Origin: Xylogone sp. PMI_703
Taxonomy: Eukaryota > Ascomycota > Leotiomycetes
DNA: 64,000 nt
Direction: 5' to 3'
NCBI GenBank assembly: GCA_021399445.1
Contig: JAJTUQ010000008.1
Coordinates: 1,232,433 to 1,296,432 of the forward strand
The notes below the pieces were generated by a model. It saw only the letters and a program-made list of their open reading frames with translations, searched no databases and was not told the DNA's origin. Positions 1 to 11,466 of this stretch are shown here, one piece after another. The translations under genes and the position numbers were made by a program. The number at the start of each line of letters is the position of its first letter. Positions within the stretch are counted from its first letter, which is position 1.

Positions 1-2340
1 ACTTACCATAAGACGAAATCTTTGATGATTCAGATGACAAAAAGATGAAAAGAATATTAAGAAATATTAAGAGAAAAGTAATATTAGTTAATGTAAGATT
101 TATGGATATTGTGTCATAAAATTTTAACGATTTTGGCAAGAGATCTTTATTTGATTAATAAAATAAATTTATCTTAAAGAATAACGAATTTAAGATTACG
201 GAATTAATTAAATATAAGATGAAAATATATTTATATTATATAAAAGTATTGTCGGAAGATAATAATAAATAAGTAAAGATCATGAATTTCTTGTTAATTT
301 AATAAATGATTTGATAAGATTTTGTTTTATATTTAGTTTATATATATTTAAGGAGAGACAACGAATATTGATTAATATCTTGATTATATAATATTAATAT
401 ATTGTTTTCTAGAGTCAAATATAATCAGGTTAATTACTTGAGGAAAATAAGCTTTAAGGATCACAAAACAAAGTAATTAGTTTTGGATTATATAATAATG
501 AATATTGTCGATAATATTATGTTTATAATGGGGGAGAATAAGGCTAGAACTATAAAGTTGTTCGTAAAAAGTTATTAGAATATTGATATAATTGTTGATT
601 ATAGGCTAATAGAAAACTTATTTATTATTACTGAAGATATGATAAAAGAGTTAATGTTAGAAGTAAGAGAACTGAAAAACAGTTATATAAAGAAAGAGGA
701 GACTTTATTTATGAAGTATTATTTGATATTGTATAATCCCAAGAAAATGGAAATTATATGGTTTACAGTTAAGTTATAGTTCAGAATTACTGATAAATAT
801 TATTAAGATTTGGCCGATATCCCGAAAACTCGATAGAAGAAAGTCTTGGATTGTCATAAAGAATTGATAATGACAGGGTATTATTATTTTTTAATACTTA
901 AAGTAATAAGATTATTAGACTAAAGAGTATTATTTAATACGAATTTCGAAATTATAATTTTGTTGTTTTAAGCTATATTAATATAACAAAGATATGACGA
1001 TAATGATGTTCTGGCTGACTTTGAAATCGTATTCTATAAGACGAGTATAGAACAGTTAGAATATTTAAGCTCTTGGAAAAGGAAGATATAGAATATATTT
1101 TATGACAAGTAGTAGTAGAAGGTATAGTTGAAGTTGTAGTTATTTAAAAAGAATTTGTATATTCAGAAATTAGTGGATAAGGACAAAATTGATATATCAG
1201 AATAAATAAATATATAGCTTATATCTATGTTAATATTGAGAAATGTAATATATGAAGTTAAAAGCATGATATTTGGATATTGGGAAAGGATGGGACGTCT
1301 TATCTTATTTCAGATTGTGGTGATAGTTTAGCTCTTCGTTTTAGTGTTTTGCTTTTGATGATATTCGATAGATTCCTTATGTTGTTGTTAATATTAATAT
1401 TATTGTTTTATAAGCTATAATATCGAAAGGGACAGATATGGTAAGGAATCTGTGTATAGATAATAGTAATTTTACTGCTGAAATTTCTAAATCTTATATA
1501 TAGAGCAGCTTGTACAGTATTATAATAGATAGCGATTTGGACTCCTATTTTACAGATATACGAGCTCTGATTAGCTCCCTTATGATTGCTATGATTGTTA
1601 TAATATCACAATACTGGCGATTGTATTGTATAGTATTGTTGTTGTTGTTCGTTGCATACCTATATACCGGCTGCCAGAGATCACGTGCCTCCCATAGCAC
1701 TCACACCTTCTCTTTCACAGTAATAAGCTTTTTTAGCTCAAAGTTCTGGAAATAAATATACTGATAAATAGTTTTCCAGAAAGAGTTAACAAGAAGAAAG
1801 TCAAAGAACTATAACTATATTTCTACATCTATAATACTTTTAACTAATTAGCTTTTATATGTCTTAAGTTATTTAATGAACTGTTAAATGGTTTTTATCT
1901 ATATATTCTACTTTTTTTTCATAAATTGGTTCTTGATTAATAATTGATAAATTATATTTGTAGAATAGTTATATTTGGTTAATATGTCCTAGATTTTCTT
2001 TAACTTCTTTTCCCTGAGTTTAATAATGATATTATTTTATATTCCGAGGATAATAAAGTTAATTATTATCTGAATAACCTTGTTAGTCCTTAAGTCTTAT
2101 TTACAGTTTTCAACGATTTTATTAGATCTTTAATCAGTTCTTAAGACTATATTTATAGTATTTATAACTATAAGAGTTATTTCGCAAATATACTTAAACT
2201 TTGTGTAATTCTAGTCATTAAGGATTATGACATCTTTGTATTTGTTATAATAATAGCTATTAAGAGGACCTCGACCTCTGGTTATAATTAAATCAGAGTT
2301 TAAAGATACAGTCTTTATTATGAGTTATTCAGGCTCATAA
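1..2340. other. AT-rich, degenerate repeat DNA
   Basis: Very AT-rich DNA with stop codons in every frame over long distances. Stretches around 500-1000 still look like worn protein-coding sequence broken only by TAA, TAG and TGA, which fits an old transposon copy altered by C-to-T and G-to-A change. I could not assign it to a family. The short open frame at 1510-1755 has no recognisable domain and I do not support it as a gene. Confidence 0.6.
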
Positions 2341-2532
2341 CCTGTCAGAGGTTATAGTACAATGGTTAGGCTACTTTATATATAAATTGTATAATATAAA
2401 AACTTTATTCGTTGCTAGTCTTGATGATGTATAGTACATAAAAGTAAACCGGTAAAACTCTTCTCTTTTACCGACTGTTAGCTTCTACAGTTATGCTTGG
2501 CCAACGCCAATTACGTAAGCAATATCTCTGAC
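2341..2532 (+). repeat. Dispersed ~190-bp repeat, left copy
   Basis: This stretch is closely matched, in reverse complement, by 35391-35580, about 33 kb away. Shared blocks include the parts around GTTAGGCTAC, TTCGTTGCTAGTCTTGATGATG-like sequence and GGCCAACGCCAATTACGTAAGC-like sequence. Read on the plus strand here, it contains a degenerate form of the TGGCGCAGTGG segment seen better in the right-hand copies. That segment resembles a Pol III A box, so a SINE-type origin is possible. No clear B box was found. Confidence 0.7.
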
Positions 2533-3586
2533 ACTCGTGCTGGTAGATTCATATCGCTAGGTTTCTACTAACCGTTTTCTGTTACTAGAATTCTACTGGT
2601 AGAGATTCTCCCGTAGAATTCTTCCCGTTCCTGTGTACTAGTCGACCGCCGATATCTGTTACTTAGTTATCGTCTCATTCTTTACTGTTTTAACTATTAA
2701 GGCCACCGGTCGCCAGTAGAGTTCTACTGGTAGGATCCTGGTGGTTTGTAACAAACACATCTTTGACGAAGAGAGTGTCTGTTACAGGATTATACTACAC
2801 TCAACGTCACTGATGACTTTCTACATCTAGATACTATGTTTTTCTATATATAGTTATAATATCTGGGTATTATAATATAATAACATTATAAGACTTAATA
2901 TAAATAAGGCTAAAGCTAAGTAAGGCATATTCTTTAATGTCTAAAGTGTTGACTGGAAGAGAGAAGTAATCATTGAACATATAAACAAGGCTAAAGCTTG
3001 GTTGACCAGAATTTGAATTATACGACGGGTAATAATCATGTTAATCACAAAAGCTTCTCAGAAGGGAGAGGCAAGAATGCATTGTTACTACAGGGTGGTG
3101 GTTAATTGTAACAGGAATCACTCTGTTGGCTGTTGTAAAGTGGAGGGCGTGTTACTATATTTGAATTCAAATCTCAATGACAAGATCTAAGAAACGAGGA
3201 AACGTCGAGATCGGGGAGAGGTGTCTGGTTTCTCCATCAGAGGTCATTTTGTGAATATTTGTGTTGGTTATAGAAGAGAGGAAAATAGGCTTAGAATGGA
3301 GAGTAACTTCAAATTTCAGAAGTTAGTAGGATTGAACACTCATCTAAGTCACGTATTAATAAAATCTGGAAAAACATCATTTCAGCAATACTCGTCAGTA
3401 TCAGCTGGCAGGCCGTATTTGTGCTCTACGAAACGCAAGTCTGAATCAGGGAGTGCGCACGGGTCGTAAAAATTCCAAAAGCGGTAATTTACGACTTTCG
3501 ATAATTGTTTACGTAATTATGATACTTGGGGCGACGGCGTTGAATGATAGGGGGTAAAGACACACTGGAGGTGTTTATTAGACTTG
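2533..3586. other. Intergenic, no supported gene
   Basis: About 1 kb without a convincing gene. A short sequence containing TTCTACTGGTAG recurs at about 2591 and 2718. The open frame at 3221-3469 has no recognisable features. Confidence 0.5.
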
Positions 3587-6500
3587 CTAACAGTTATCTG
3601 TACATAAAAGAGAACCCGTATTAGATCCTGCTATCTTAGAGCTACATTTCCAGGATCGGTATTGAAATAAATCTAAAATTTCTTTCTTTCCACATGCAGC
3701 CGCAATATCGAGGCTCGACCTCCCTTTTTCATCCTCCGCCAGCGGGTCCAAGCCCTTCGCAACCATAAACTCAAACAATTTCCTATCAATCTCCTCACTG
3801 CCCTCAGATTTTCTGGAAATAATGTGAAGTGCCGTCTCTCCCGCATTGTTCTTTACATTCACATCCGCTCTATTAAATAGCAGTTCGTAGCTCTTTGCAA
3901 AATCAGCCGTGTTGCACTTGTATAAGTACGAGAACAATGGAGGAGAGCCGTCATTATCTAGTGCATTTACATCACCACCAAGGTGGAGAAATCTTTCCCA
4001 GAGGGACACGCATTGTGCAAAATATTGTGGATCTTGGTTTTCCCGGAGCCGGTATCTTCGCTGGTGTTTATATTGTAACAGACACTGGGCAGCGATCTGG
4101 TGCAAAGCAGTGGCACCGTGCGCATCAGGCTGAAGCAAGTCAGCGCCCATCGTCAAGAGGACTTCAACCAGTACAGGGCGCAGAAAACGGAAGGCATAAT
4201 TCAGTGGGCTAAACCCTTTCCTATCGGCCTGAAGAAGAAGTTGTTTGCACGCATCATGCCTACAATTATCAAATCAGCCAATGCCCAGAAAGATGTAATG
4301 AAAGATTAACCTGACTACTCCGAAAGCTCTGGAATCAAGAAGTCTCGTGAAGATCATAAAGGAAACGAAATAATCAGAAAATAAATACCTTAAGAACTGA
4401 AGGATCGCGTCTTCTTCCATCTGTGGATTTTCAAGAAGATGGTGCAGAGCATTCTTGCCTTCATTGTCAACTGCCAATGGATCTACATCACAATCTAATA
4501 TCAGTATAATAGGAGCTGTCCTCTTAACCCAATCTTGTCCGTGTCTATACCGTGGTAAAGGACGTGTGGAATTGCAGGCAGCTAGGAAAACAGTACGTCC
4601 AAATTGATCCCTTGAATTAAAGTCAATCCACTTTCTACACTCGAGAAAAGCATTAGTAATCTCGTACTCGGCATGCTCAAATACGTAGTGTATCAGAGTC
4701 CCCCTCTCGCTCACTGGACTGTAAGGATTAGCTCCTCGCTCAATAAGCAGCTTGGCAAGTGGTGCCGAATCTTCGATCTTCTGATTCATGATGAAGGGGA
4801 AAGAGGCGCAGAAGAGAGCCCATCTCTCTTCGTCTTTGATTTCATAGTGGATGTGAAAAGCTTTATCTCTATCCTTGATGTTGGGATCTACCCCAGCGTC
4901 AAGGATAATGCGAAGGGTTTGAAGATCTTGAGACTGAATGGCGGAGAACAGTGGAGAAATCTTACTCCCAGAGATGTCTGCACCTCGCTTAAGCAGTATC
5001 TCCATTGCTTTATGGTTGATCTGAGCCAGGTTCAGGGGTGACATTCCCTCATTATCCAGTACGTTCGGATCGGCTCCTAAGTCTAGCAAAAGACTTACAC
5101 AATCAGCGCTCCAAAAGCCTGGCCTACGGATATGCTTAAGGTCGAGTGACCCTTCATTACCACACGCAATATGGAGAGGTGTTTCTCCTCTTTCATTTCT
5201 CGAGTTAATGTCAACACCCCGTTCTACGAGGTACCTAATTGCATCAAGATACCACCATCTAGATGCTTTCGCCAGCTTGTGAAGTGCAGTTGGACCAGCA
5301 ATAGAATCAAACTCCAAGTTTCCATATTGTTTGGTGAGTACGAGAGCGCGTCCATTGACGTCAACTCCACATTTCTCGATCAATGTCTGGATCATCTGCA
5401 TATTTGGTAATTCTCTCTTGCACGCAGCGTGAAGAATTGGGGTAAAGGGCTCTAAGTAGCCTTTCGTATAACCGGTATTTAATAGACGCGATTTAACCGA
5501 GGCTGGGTCATCATAGAATTTCGCTAGACTGCCCAAACGCTCCATCATCTGTGTGAGCCCGTTCGAAGCCACAACATGCAAAAATGAGACTCCGTTGGAG
5601 CTGCGAAAAGCCTCGCCATCCTCATTAGTAAGATTTGCCTTATTTTCAATGAGCCAGTCAATATCATCAAACTTAAGTGAAGACACGTATCTAGTAGGAT
5701 GCTGGCAGATATCTTCACGAACATCCTCCGGCAGGTCTCGGCGTCCAATTCTGGTCCTTTGATTGAGTGCCACTTGGGCATAGAATCTACGATCCTCTGG
5801 TTTCAGCTCTATTCGATTTTGCACTTCGTCTACACAGAACTGCAGAGCTTGTATCATTTCAAAGCAACTATAGAATAAGGCTAGTTCAAGCGGAGATTGC
5901 CCTCGGGTGTCTATTACAAGTGGATCAGCTCCCGCAGCCAGCAATAATCTTACAATCTCTCCAACTCCGGCAGTATCATGGTCGGAAAGATCTGGCTTAT
6001 GAGCATACTGGGAAGTATACCAAAGCCCAGATTTGTAAGTGTCCTGAGGTAGGAATCTATACCGACTATTGATCTCCAGGCTGCCTATTGTGTCGTCGTA
6101 TTGGAGCACTGACCAGATCTTCTCTTCAACTCCAAACTCAGCACAAGAATGGAGAGGTGTTCGCCCTTTAACATCTTTAGCTGTAACATCAGCACCGTTT
6201 TTTAAAAGATAGTAGACAGATTCTGGTCGCCCCGAGGCACAAGCATAGTGCAATGCGGTCCTCCCTGAGAAGTCTTTGTTATCGACTGTATCTCCTTTCA
6301 TCTAGTTATAGTTAGCAAACAATCCGAAATGAGGTGAAATTGATGGTTATGTAACAAGAGAACCAAAGTATAGAAAATGTTCAGAATATCTCGGAAATGC
6401 TTGTTTGGCTATGCCTGTCCCGAGTTGCTAGATTTAGGTGAGGGAGACAAAGACCGAAGTATAGGAATAAAACTACAAAGGGACAGTAAGCTCACTTTAT

Positions 6501-9500
6501 GCAACAGGAAACTAACGACATCACTTCTCCGAGCACAACATGCAAGGTGCAGAGCAGTTTTCCCATCTTTTGTGATGAGGGTAGGATCAGCTCCGGCATC
6601 AAGTACCTGTGCAACGTGAAATTCGGAACGCATTGCAGATACATGCAGTGCGGACAATCCCTCATTATCCTGAGCGTTAACATCAAGTATATCACTAGAT
6701 TTTTGAAGGACATGCAACAGAGCTTTGCGAGGAGCTTCATTTAAGGAGAAACTTCTCGGCTGTTTTCCAGCATTCTCGGCGTTAAGGCGAAGCGGTGTTT
6801 GGCCGAGTTTGGTCTTCGCGTTAACTGAAAGGCCAAGTTTTAAAAGGTATTCAATGAGCTTAGTTTCTTGCTGTGTGCCTTCATAACTCGAAGCGGCAAT
6901 GTGTAATATAGTTCTTCCCTCGTTATCTACCGTGTGAGGATCTAGGCCAGCACCAATAAGTTCTTCGAGTTGCTCGGGCGAAGAATAACTTGTGATAAAA
7001 TGATGTAGAGCACCCCTGCCATTAGAATCTATAGCATGAAGGCTAGCGCCGCACTCAACAAGGGCCTTCCAGGTACTTCCAGATCTCATTGTCGAGAGTA
7101 GAACAGTTTCGCCTTTACTGTTTCGAGTGTCCAGGGATAAGCCGATAGCTTGAAGCTCTCGGATGAATTGAACTTGCTCTCTCCCAACCACCGAACCTAT
7201 AAGCCAAAGACATCGTCTTTTGATGGATTGGTCTGGACAAGACCTAAGTAACAACCTGAAGATCTCAACAGTGCAACTACTGCTAGTCATGCCAGCCTCT
7301 AACACAGACCTCCCTGACTTATCTTTGATGTGAGCTGGTGCCCCCTTCTCTAATAAGTATTCAACAATCTCCTGGACACTATTCTTCTGATGCCGTGCTG
7401 TGCGTGGCTGTAAAACACTGTGAAGAACAGTGCATCCTCGGTTACCGCAGGCAGTGATATCTGCACCATATTTCAGAAGCAAGTCTAACATTTCAGTGTC
7501 TCTATCCGAGGCTAAGAATTTATGAAGTATAGTATCGCCATCCCCGTAAATATGACAAACATTTGCTCCGGCATCTAATAAAGTCCTTACCGGTAATATG
7601 CTGGGAGTAGAACGATTCTGGAACAAACTAAGCAGAGGCGTTTCACCATTAGTATCCTCTTCTTCCAAATCCGCCCCCGACCGTATTAACATTTGAAATA
7701 TTTGGACACAAGCTAAATGGCTATCATCGTTCCATATACGGACGAGGCCCTGTAGTGGAGTGCGAGGACTCTCTGCACGTCGGCTACCGCCATAAATTCT
7801 AGGAAGCGAGTTCCATTCGGATCGCAAACTGACGTCTGCTCCTCTCTCCAACATCATTCGTACACAGTCAACACTCTTTGCTAGGCATGAAAGATAAAGT
7901 GCAGTTGCACCTGCAAACCTTGAGTTTACTGAGACATGGGAGTTCTCTAGCACTGCCCGAGCTGACTCAAACTTCCCGTATCTGCAGGTTTCGCATAAGA
8001 CTTCTTCCAGGGTATCCGGCCGAACGAATGGTACCATTGTTAGAATGGTGTTAGTGTGTCCCTGTTGGCAAACATACTGAACAGCAGTATTACCCTTCGT
8101 TATTGTTTGGCCTCCCATCATATAATAAGGACTCGCGCGCTCCTTTGTTTTGGGGGAAAGTGGATCTACCCCTGCTTCTAAGAGCATTTTTACAATCTCA
8201 TAAAAGTTTTTTCTTGCAGCCAGGTGTATTGGTTTTACTCCTTCGTTATCTTCTGCGTCTGGTATTGCACCCTGCTTGAGTAGAAGTGAAACTATTTCCG
8301 TGTGGCCACTGCTGGCTGCCCACAGAAGTGGTGTTTTGCCTTCAACATCACGCGAATCAACTATTTCACCTACGTTGAAAAGGTATTTTGCAAATTTAGC
8401 TAACCCGGCGAAGGCTGCAATGTGTAATAGCGAGGGAACCGGTGCTGTAGAAGTCAGGTAATTATTCGTCTTTACTAGTGAGAGCCATCTTCGAAAGCTT
8501 GAGTCTGCTTCCGTGAAGGTCTTAATTGAGGTAAAGAATGACTCATCCTCAAAGTCATACTTGCTAGCATGATAGCTCCAGTTGTGGACCGCGTAGTCAA
8601 GGAAAGGGTGCTGCAGTCGAGCTTGCTGATAATCATATTTGTTTGGCTTTATGCTGTCATTGTTTTGTGTTTCGTCACAATTAGAGACCTCTGTCCCTCT
8701 TGGAGCTTGCTCTTGCTGTTCTAGAACACCGGATTGTAAGTATTCTAAGCATGCCATTGCTAGCATTCGATGTGCACGTTGGGGTTCCAAGACAGGAAAC
8801 TGCTTGGTTGACTGTCCTAACCTCGTAGTTCGTTGCCCGTCTAGGAGGAATTCAGTGAGGGAGTGATGAATAACCTGAATGGTTTCGTCATCCATAATCT
8901 CAAGTAATGGTGCACATGCTACCCTCACGATAGCCTTTGGAGTTCCTGTGATCAAGGACGGCGGGAATTTGAATTGAAGAAAGTCCGCGAGTTCATTTAA
9001 GCGGAGATTACGAGAAGAGTGAACTACGCATTCTAGGAGAAAGACTTGTATAGCGATATCTATGTTGAGGCCTTCAGCCTGTTGAAAAAGCATGCTGTTA
9101 TACATGTCTTCAAGACCGATTGGGAGCGACATAGCCAAATCCTCAACATTGAGCAGTTTCTCTGATTGAATGGCAGGTTTAATTTGATCTAAAAAGAGGC
9201 GAGCATAAAGAAATAATCCCCGAGATCTCGTACACACCGTGGATACCAGTGTGTCAAGCAACTTTTCGCTATTTTCCGGGATCACCATCTTCAATTGATG
9301 AGAGACAAAATGTGCAATATCTTTCCCAACAAGATCATCTTCCAAGCTGATGTGGATGATAGATGCGTCTCTCAAACTACTTTGAAGATATTGTTTAGGC
9401 CGACTGGTTATTAATAATTTGACAGAGCTTGGCCGAAAGGAAGCTAGACTGTTGAGTCTGAGCAGGAAACCATCGTTATCAACAACCTCCATTTCATCTA

Positions 9501-10041
9501 AAGCATCAACGACACAGTAGACTTTTCCAATAGAAGAAAGTCCAATAAGTAGATGTTCCCAGAGACGTTCATCAGACACATCATCAAGCTCACAGACTAG
9601 CATAGGCTGAAGGGATGCTTGAAGCCTTAAGCTGTGAGGGAGAAGTTGAGCGAGCCAGTCTCGGATCAGCGAGCGTGGCCTCCTATTTGCAGCAATGATG
9701 TATCGAAAGAAGAAGAGTAGCACAGGGACATTCTCTTGCATTTGAAGATGCTCAATCATAGATGCAGCAATAACCGACTTGCCAGCTCCTGGGACCCCAT
9801 TGATCCATAAGCTGCCATGATCGGCCGAGTCATGCCACTGCCGAAATCTTTTGGTATCGGATATCCAAAGTCCTGTCCCAGGAGCCTGCGACGCCAGGTG
9901 ACGGCGGAACTCGCTAGATTCTGCTATATAATCGGTCGGCTGAAGCCATTTTTGAAGCCTTTCTAAAGCTTCTGGCCCAAGGCTGGCTTCCTGACTATCG
10001 ATAATATCGAAATCATCTGACTGGGAGCCTGCGACCGACAT
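3587..10041 (-). CDS. Giant NACHT-ankyrin NLR (STAND) protein
   Basis: Three exons rebuild one protein of about 2043 residues: 10041-6496, 6301-4389 and 4259-3587. Intron 1 (6302-6495, phase 0) has donor GTGAGC, branch GCTAAC and acceptor TAG. Intron 2 (4260-4388, phase 2) has donor GTATTT and acceptor TAG. The reading frame continues through both. The NACHT NTPase domain lies near residues 75-300, with the Walker A motif GVPGAGKS at residues 82-89 and a Walker B-like VVDALDE. A winged-helix-like region follows, then dozens of ankyrin repeats with repeated GxTALHxA and LLxxGADxxxxD signatures to the C-terminus. This is the architecture of fungal NLRs implicated in non-self recognition and heterokaryon incompatibility; the ligand is unknown. 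No internal stop was seen, so it looks intact. The start is the ATG at 10041 ahead of a short acidic N-terminus; no classical effector domain (HET, Goodbye or PNP) was recognised there. Confidence 0.88.
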
Positions 10042-10497
10042 AATTAGTGGTATTAACTACCTGACTTCCGTAGCATCAACCCGTGAGAGATGCTGTTCTA
10101 GAGGAAGAAGCTTTAGTAGATCGTGATTAGAAAATGACTGGTCCACAAAACGGCGAAACAATAGGAAATCAAGAAGATCCATTCCTTGGATGTGACGTGT
10201 AGGCAGCACAAGCGAAGCTGCCTGCTGGCTCCGCCTACAGGCGAGGGTACGTAAGTACTTCGTTGAGGTCGTGACGCTAGTGGCTAGGGCTCCGTTCGAA
10301 CCGGTTCGAATCAGATTTTCAGTCAATCCGAATCCGATCCGTTTCTACGGATTTGAGCAAGGTATATGCATGTCATCCAGGGTTTATAAGCAATTGCAGC
10401 TGGAACTTTCCCTTGATATTTCGACCTCACATCAGAAAGCAGGGATAAAGTCTAGGATTTTGCTAGGACATTATTTTAGAGGGGAGTGTACTTCATT
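10042..10497. other. Upstream region of the NACHT-ANK gene
   Basis: About 450 bp between the NLR start codon and the foldback repeats, presumably containing its promoter and 5' UTR. A minus-strand open frame at 10057-10326 has no recognisable domain. Confidence 0.4.
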
Positions 10498-10506
10498 CAG
10501 GCCCTA

Positions 10507-10601
10507 TTAAACCCCCGCCTCACATCTGTGCACTATTACCTGAAGAAGCATTTATCCATACTATTCCCACGAATGAGCACAGATAGCAAATGGGGGAATA
10601 A
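10507..10601. repeat. Foldback (inverted-repeat) element, unit 1
   Basis: Arms at about 10507-10531 and 10577-10601 are imperfect reverse complements, best at ATCTGTGC/GCACAGAT and CCCCC/GGGGG. The loop shares the sequence around TATCCATACTATTCCCACGAATG with unit 2, so the two are diverged copies of one small MITE-like foldback. Confidence 0.65.
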
Positions 10602-10638
10602 TCGGGCTTGTATGGAAAGTACTTTCGTACAAGGCGCA

Positions 10639-10732
10639 GTATACCACACTTTCCTGTCTGTGCTCTATTGTCCCAAGAGTCACTTTTCCATAGTATTCCA
10701 CGAATGTGCACAGACAAAAAAGTGTGGTATAT
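10639..10732. repeat. Foldback (inverted-repeat) element, unit 2
   Basis: Arms at about 10639-10663 and 10706-10732 pair almost perfectly over TACCACACTTT..GTCTGTGC. The RNA or single strand would form a long hairpin with a loop of about 42 bases. It sits about 130 bp downstream of unit 1 in the same orientation. Confidence 0.75.
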
Positions 10733-10894
10733 TACGGCCTGTAGTAAAGTAGTCTCTCTACGTAGCTGCATGAAGTTAAGCTAGAAGACTCCACAACCCA
10801 TAAATAATTAGCAATTTGTCTAACAAGTCGGGCTTCAACGCTTATCCTGAGAACTCATCCGCAGGGCCAGTGTTCCGAGTAGTAGCCTCTGTAG

Positions 10895-11024
10895 CAGTCC
10901 GTAGTTTTTAATTCAGTCCGTATTACGGCAGTCCGTAAGTCTTGGCAGTCCGTAGTGACATGCCTCAATTACTGAGTCAGTTCGTAGTACTGTGTATGGC
11001 TACGGCCGTAAATTCAGTCCGTAA
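10895..11024. repeat. Cluster of CAGTCCGTA direct repeats
   Basis: Six exact or one-off copies of the 9-mer CAGTCCGTA occur within 130 bp (one reads CAGTTCGTA), with GTCCGTA and GGCCGTA variants nearby. The cluster lies just upstream of a hAT-type transposase relic. hAT elements usually carry short subterminal repeats that bind their transposase, so this is probably the left end of that element. Confidence 0.7.
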
Positions 11025-11133
11025 TGCCTAATGAGGTAATTGTGAGGCTGATCCCAATAAAAATTTTAACTCCTATCCTAACACAAACGCTGTACGCTCC
11101 CAATTTCTTTAATGCCCTCAATTCTGCGATATC

Positions 11134-11456
11134 ATGCAATTCAATATGGCTTCTCACGTGGATTCTGAACCGTCTAATCTTTTTAGCGGTAATTTCGAGG
11201 ACTTCGACTCCCAATTATCGACACCCTTGTTGTCTTCGCTCGCACCACAGCTCCAAGCCGATTTTACAGCTAGTTCCCAACCTAGTTCGGAATCCAGTTC
11301 GTCACGCCTTACTCGGGGATTATCCGCGTCCAATCAAAAGTCTAAGGGACGTACATCGCAGGTCTGAGCCACTGTTCCTTTCCTCCTGATGCCATTGTTC
11401 TTAATGCAAGGGGCAAGTCAATCTGGCAATGCAAATATTGCTTTACTATCCTAACA
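11134..11456 (+). pseudogene. hAT-type transposase N-terminus relic (BED finger)
   Basis: The frame from 11134 (probable start ATG at 11146) reads a Ser-rich N-terminus ending in KSKGRTSQV, then hits a stop. The next frame continues directly as SHCSFPPDAIVLNARGKS followed by IWQCKYC. Together this is the typical hAT start: a low-complexity leader, an RTS-W motif and a BED zinc finger with a CxxC pair. A one-base deletion at about 11363 explains the break. The rest of the transposase is absent; the DNA beyond about 11460 belongs to the NLR pseudogene on the other strand. The CAGTCCGTA cluster just upstream supports this being a 5' fragment of a hAT element. Confidence 0.65.
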
Positions 11457-11466
11457 TGAAATCTTT

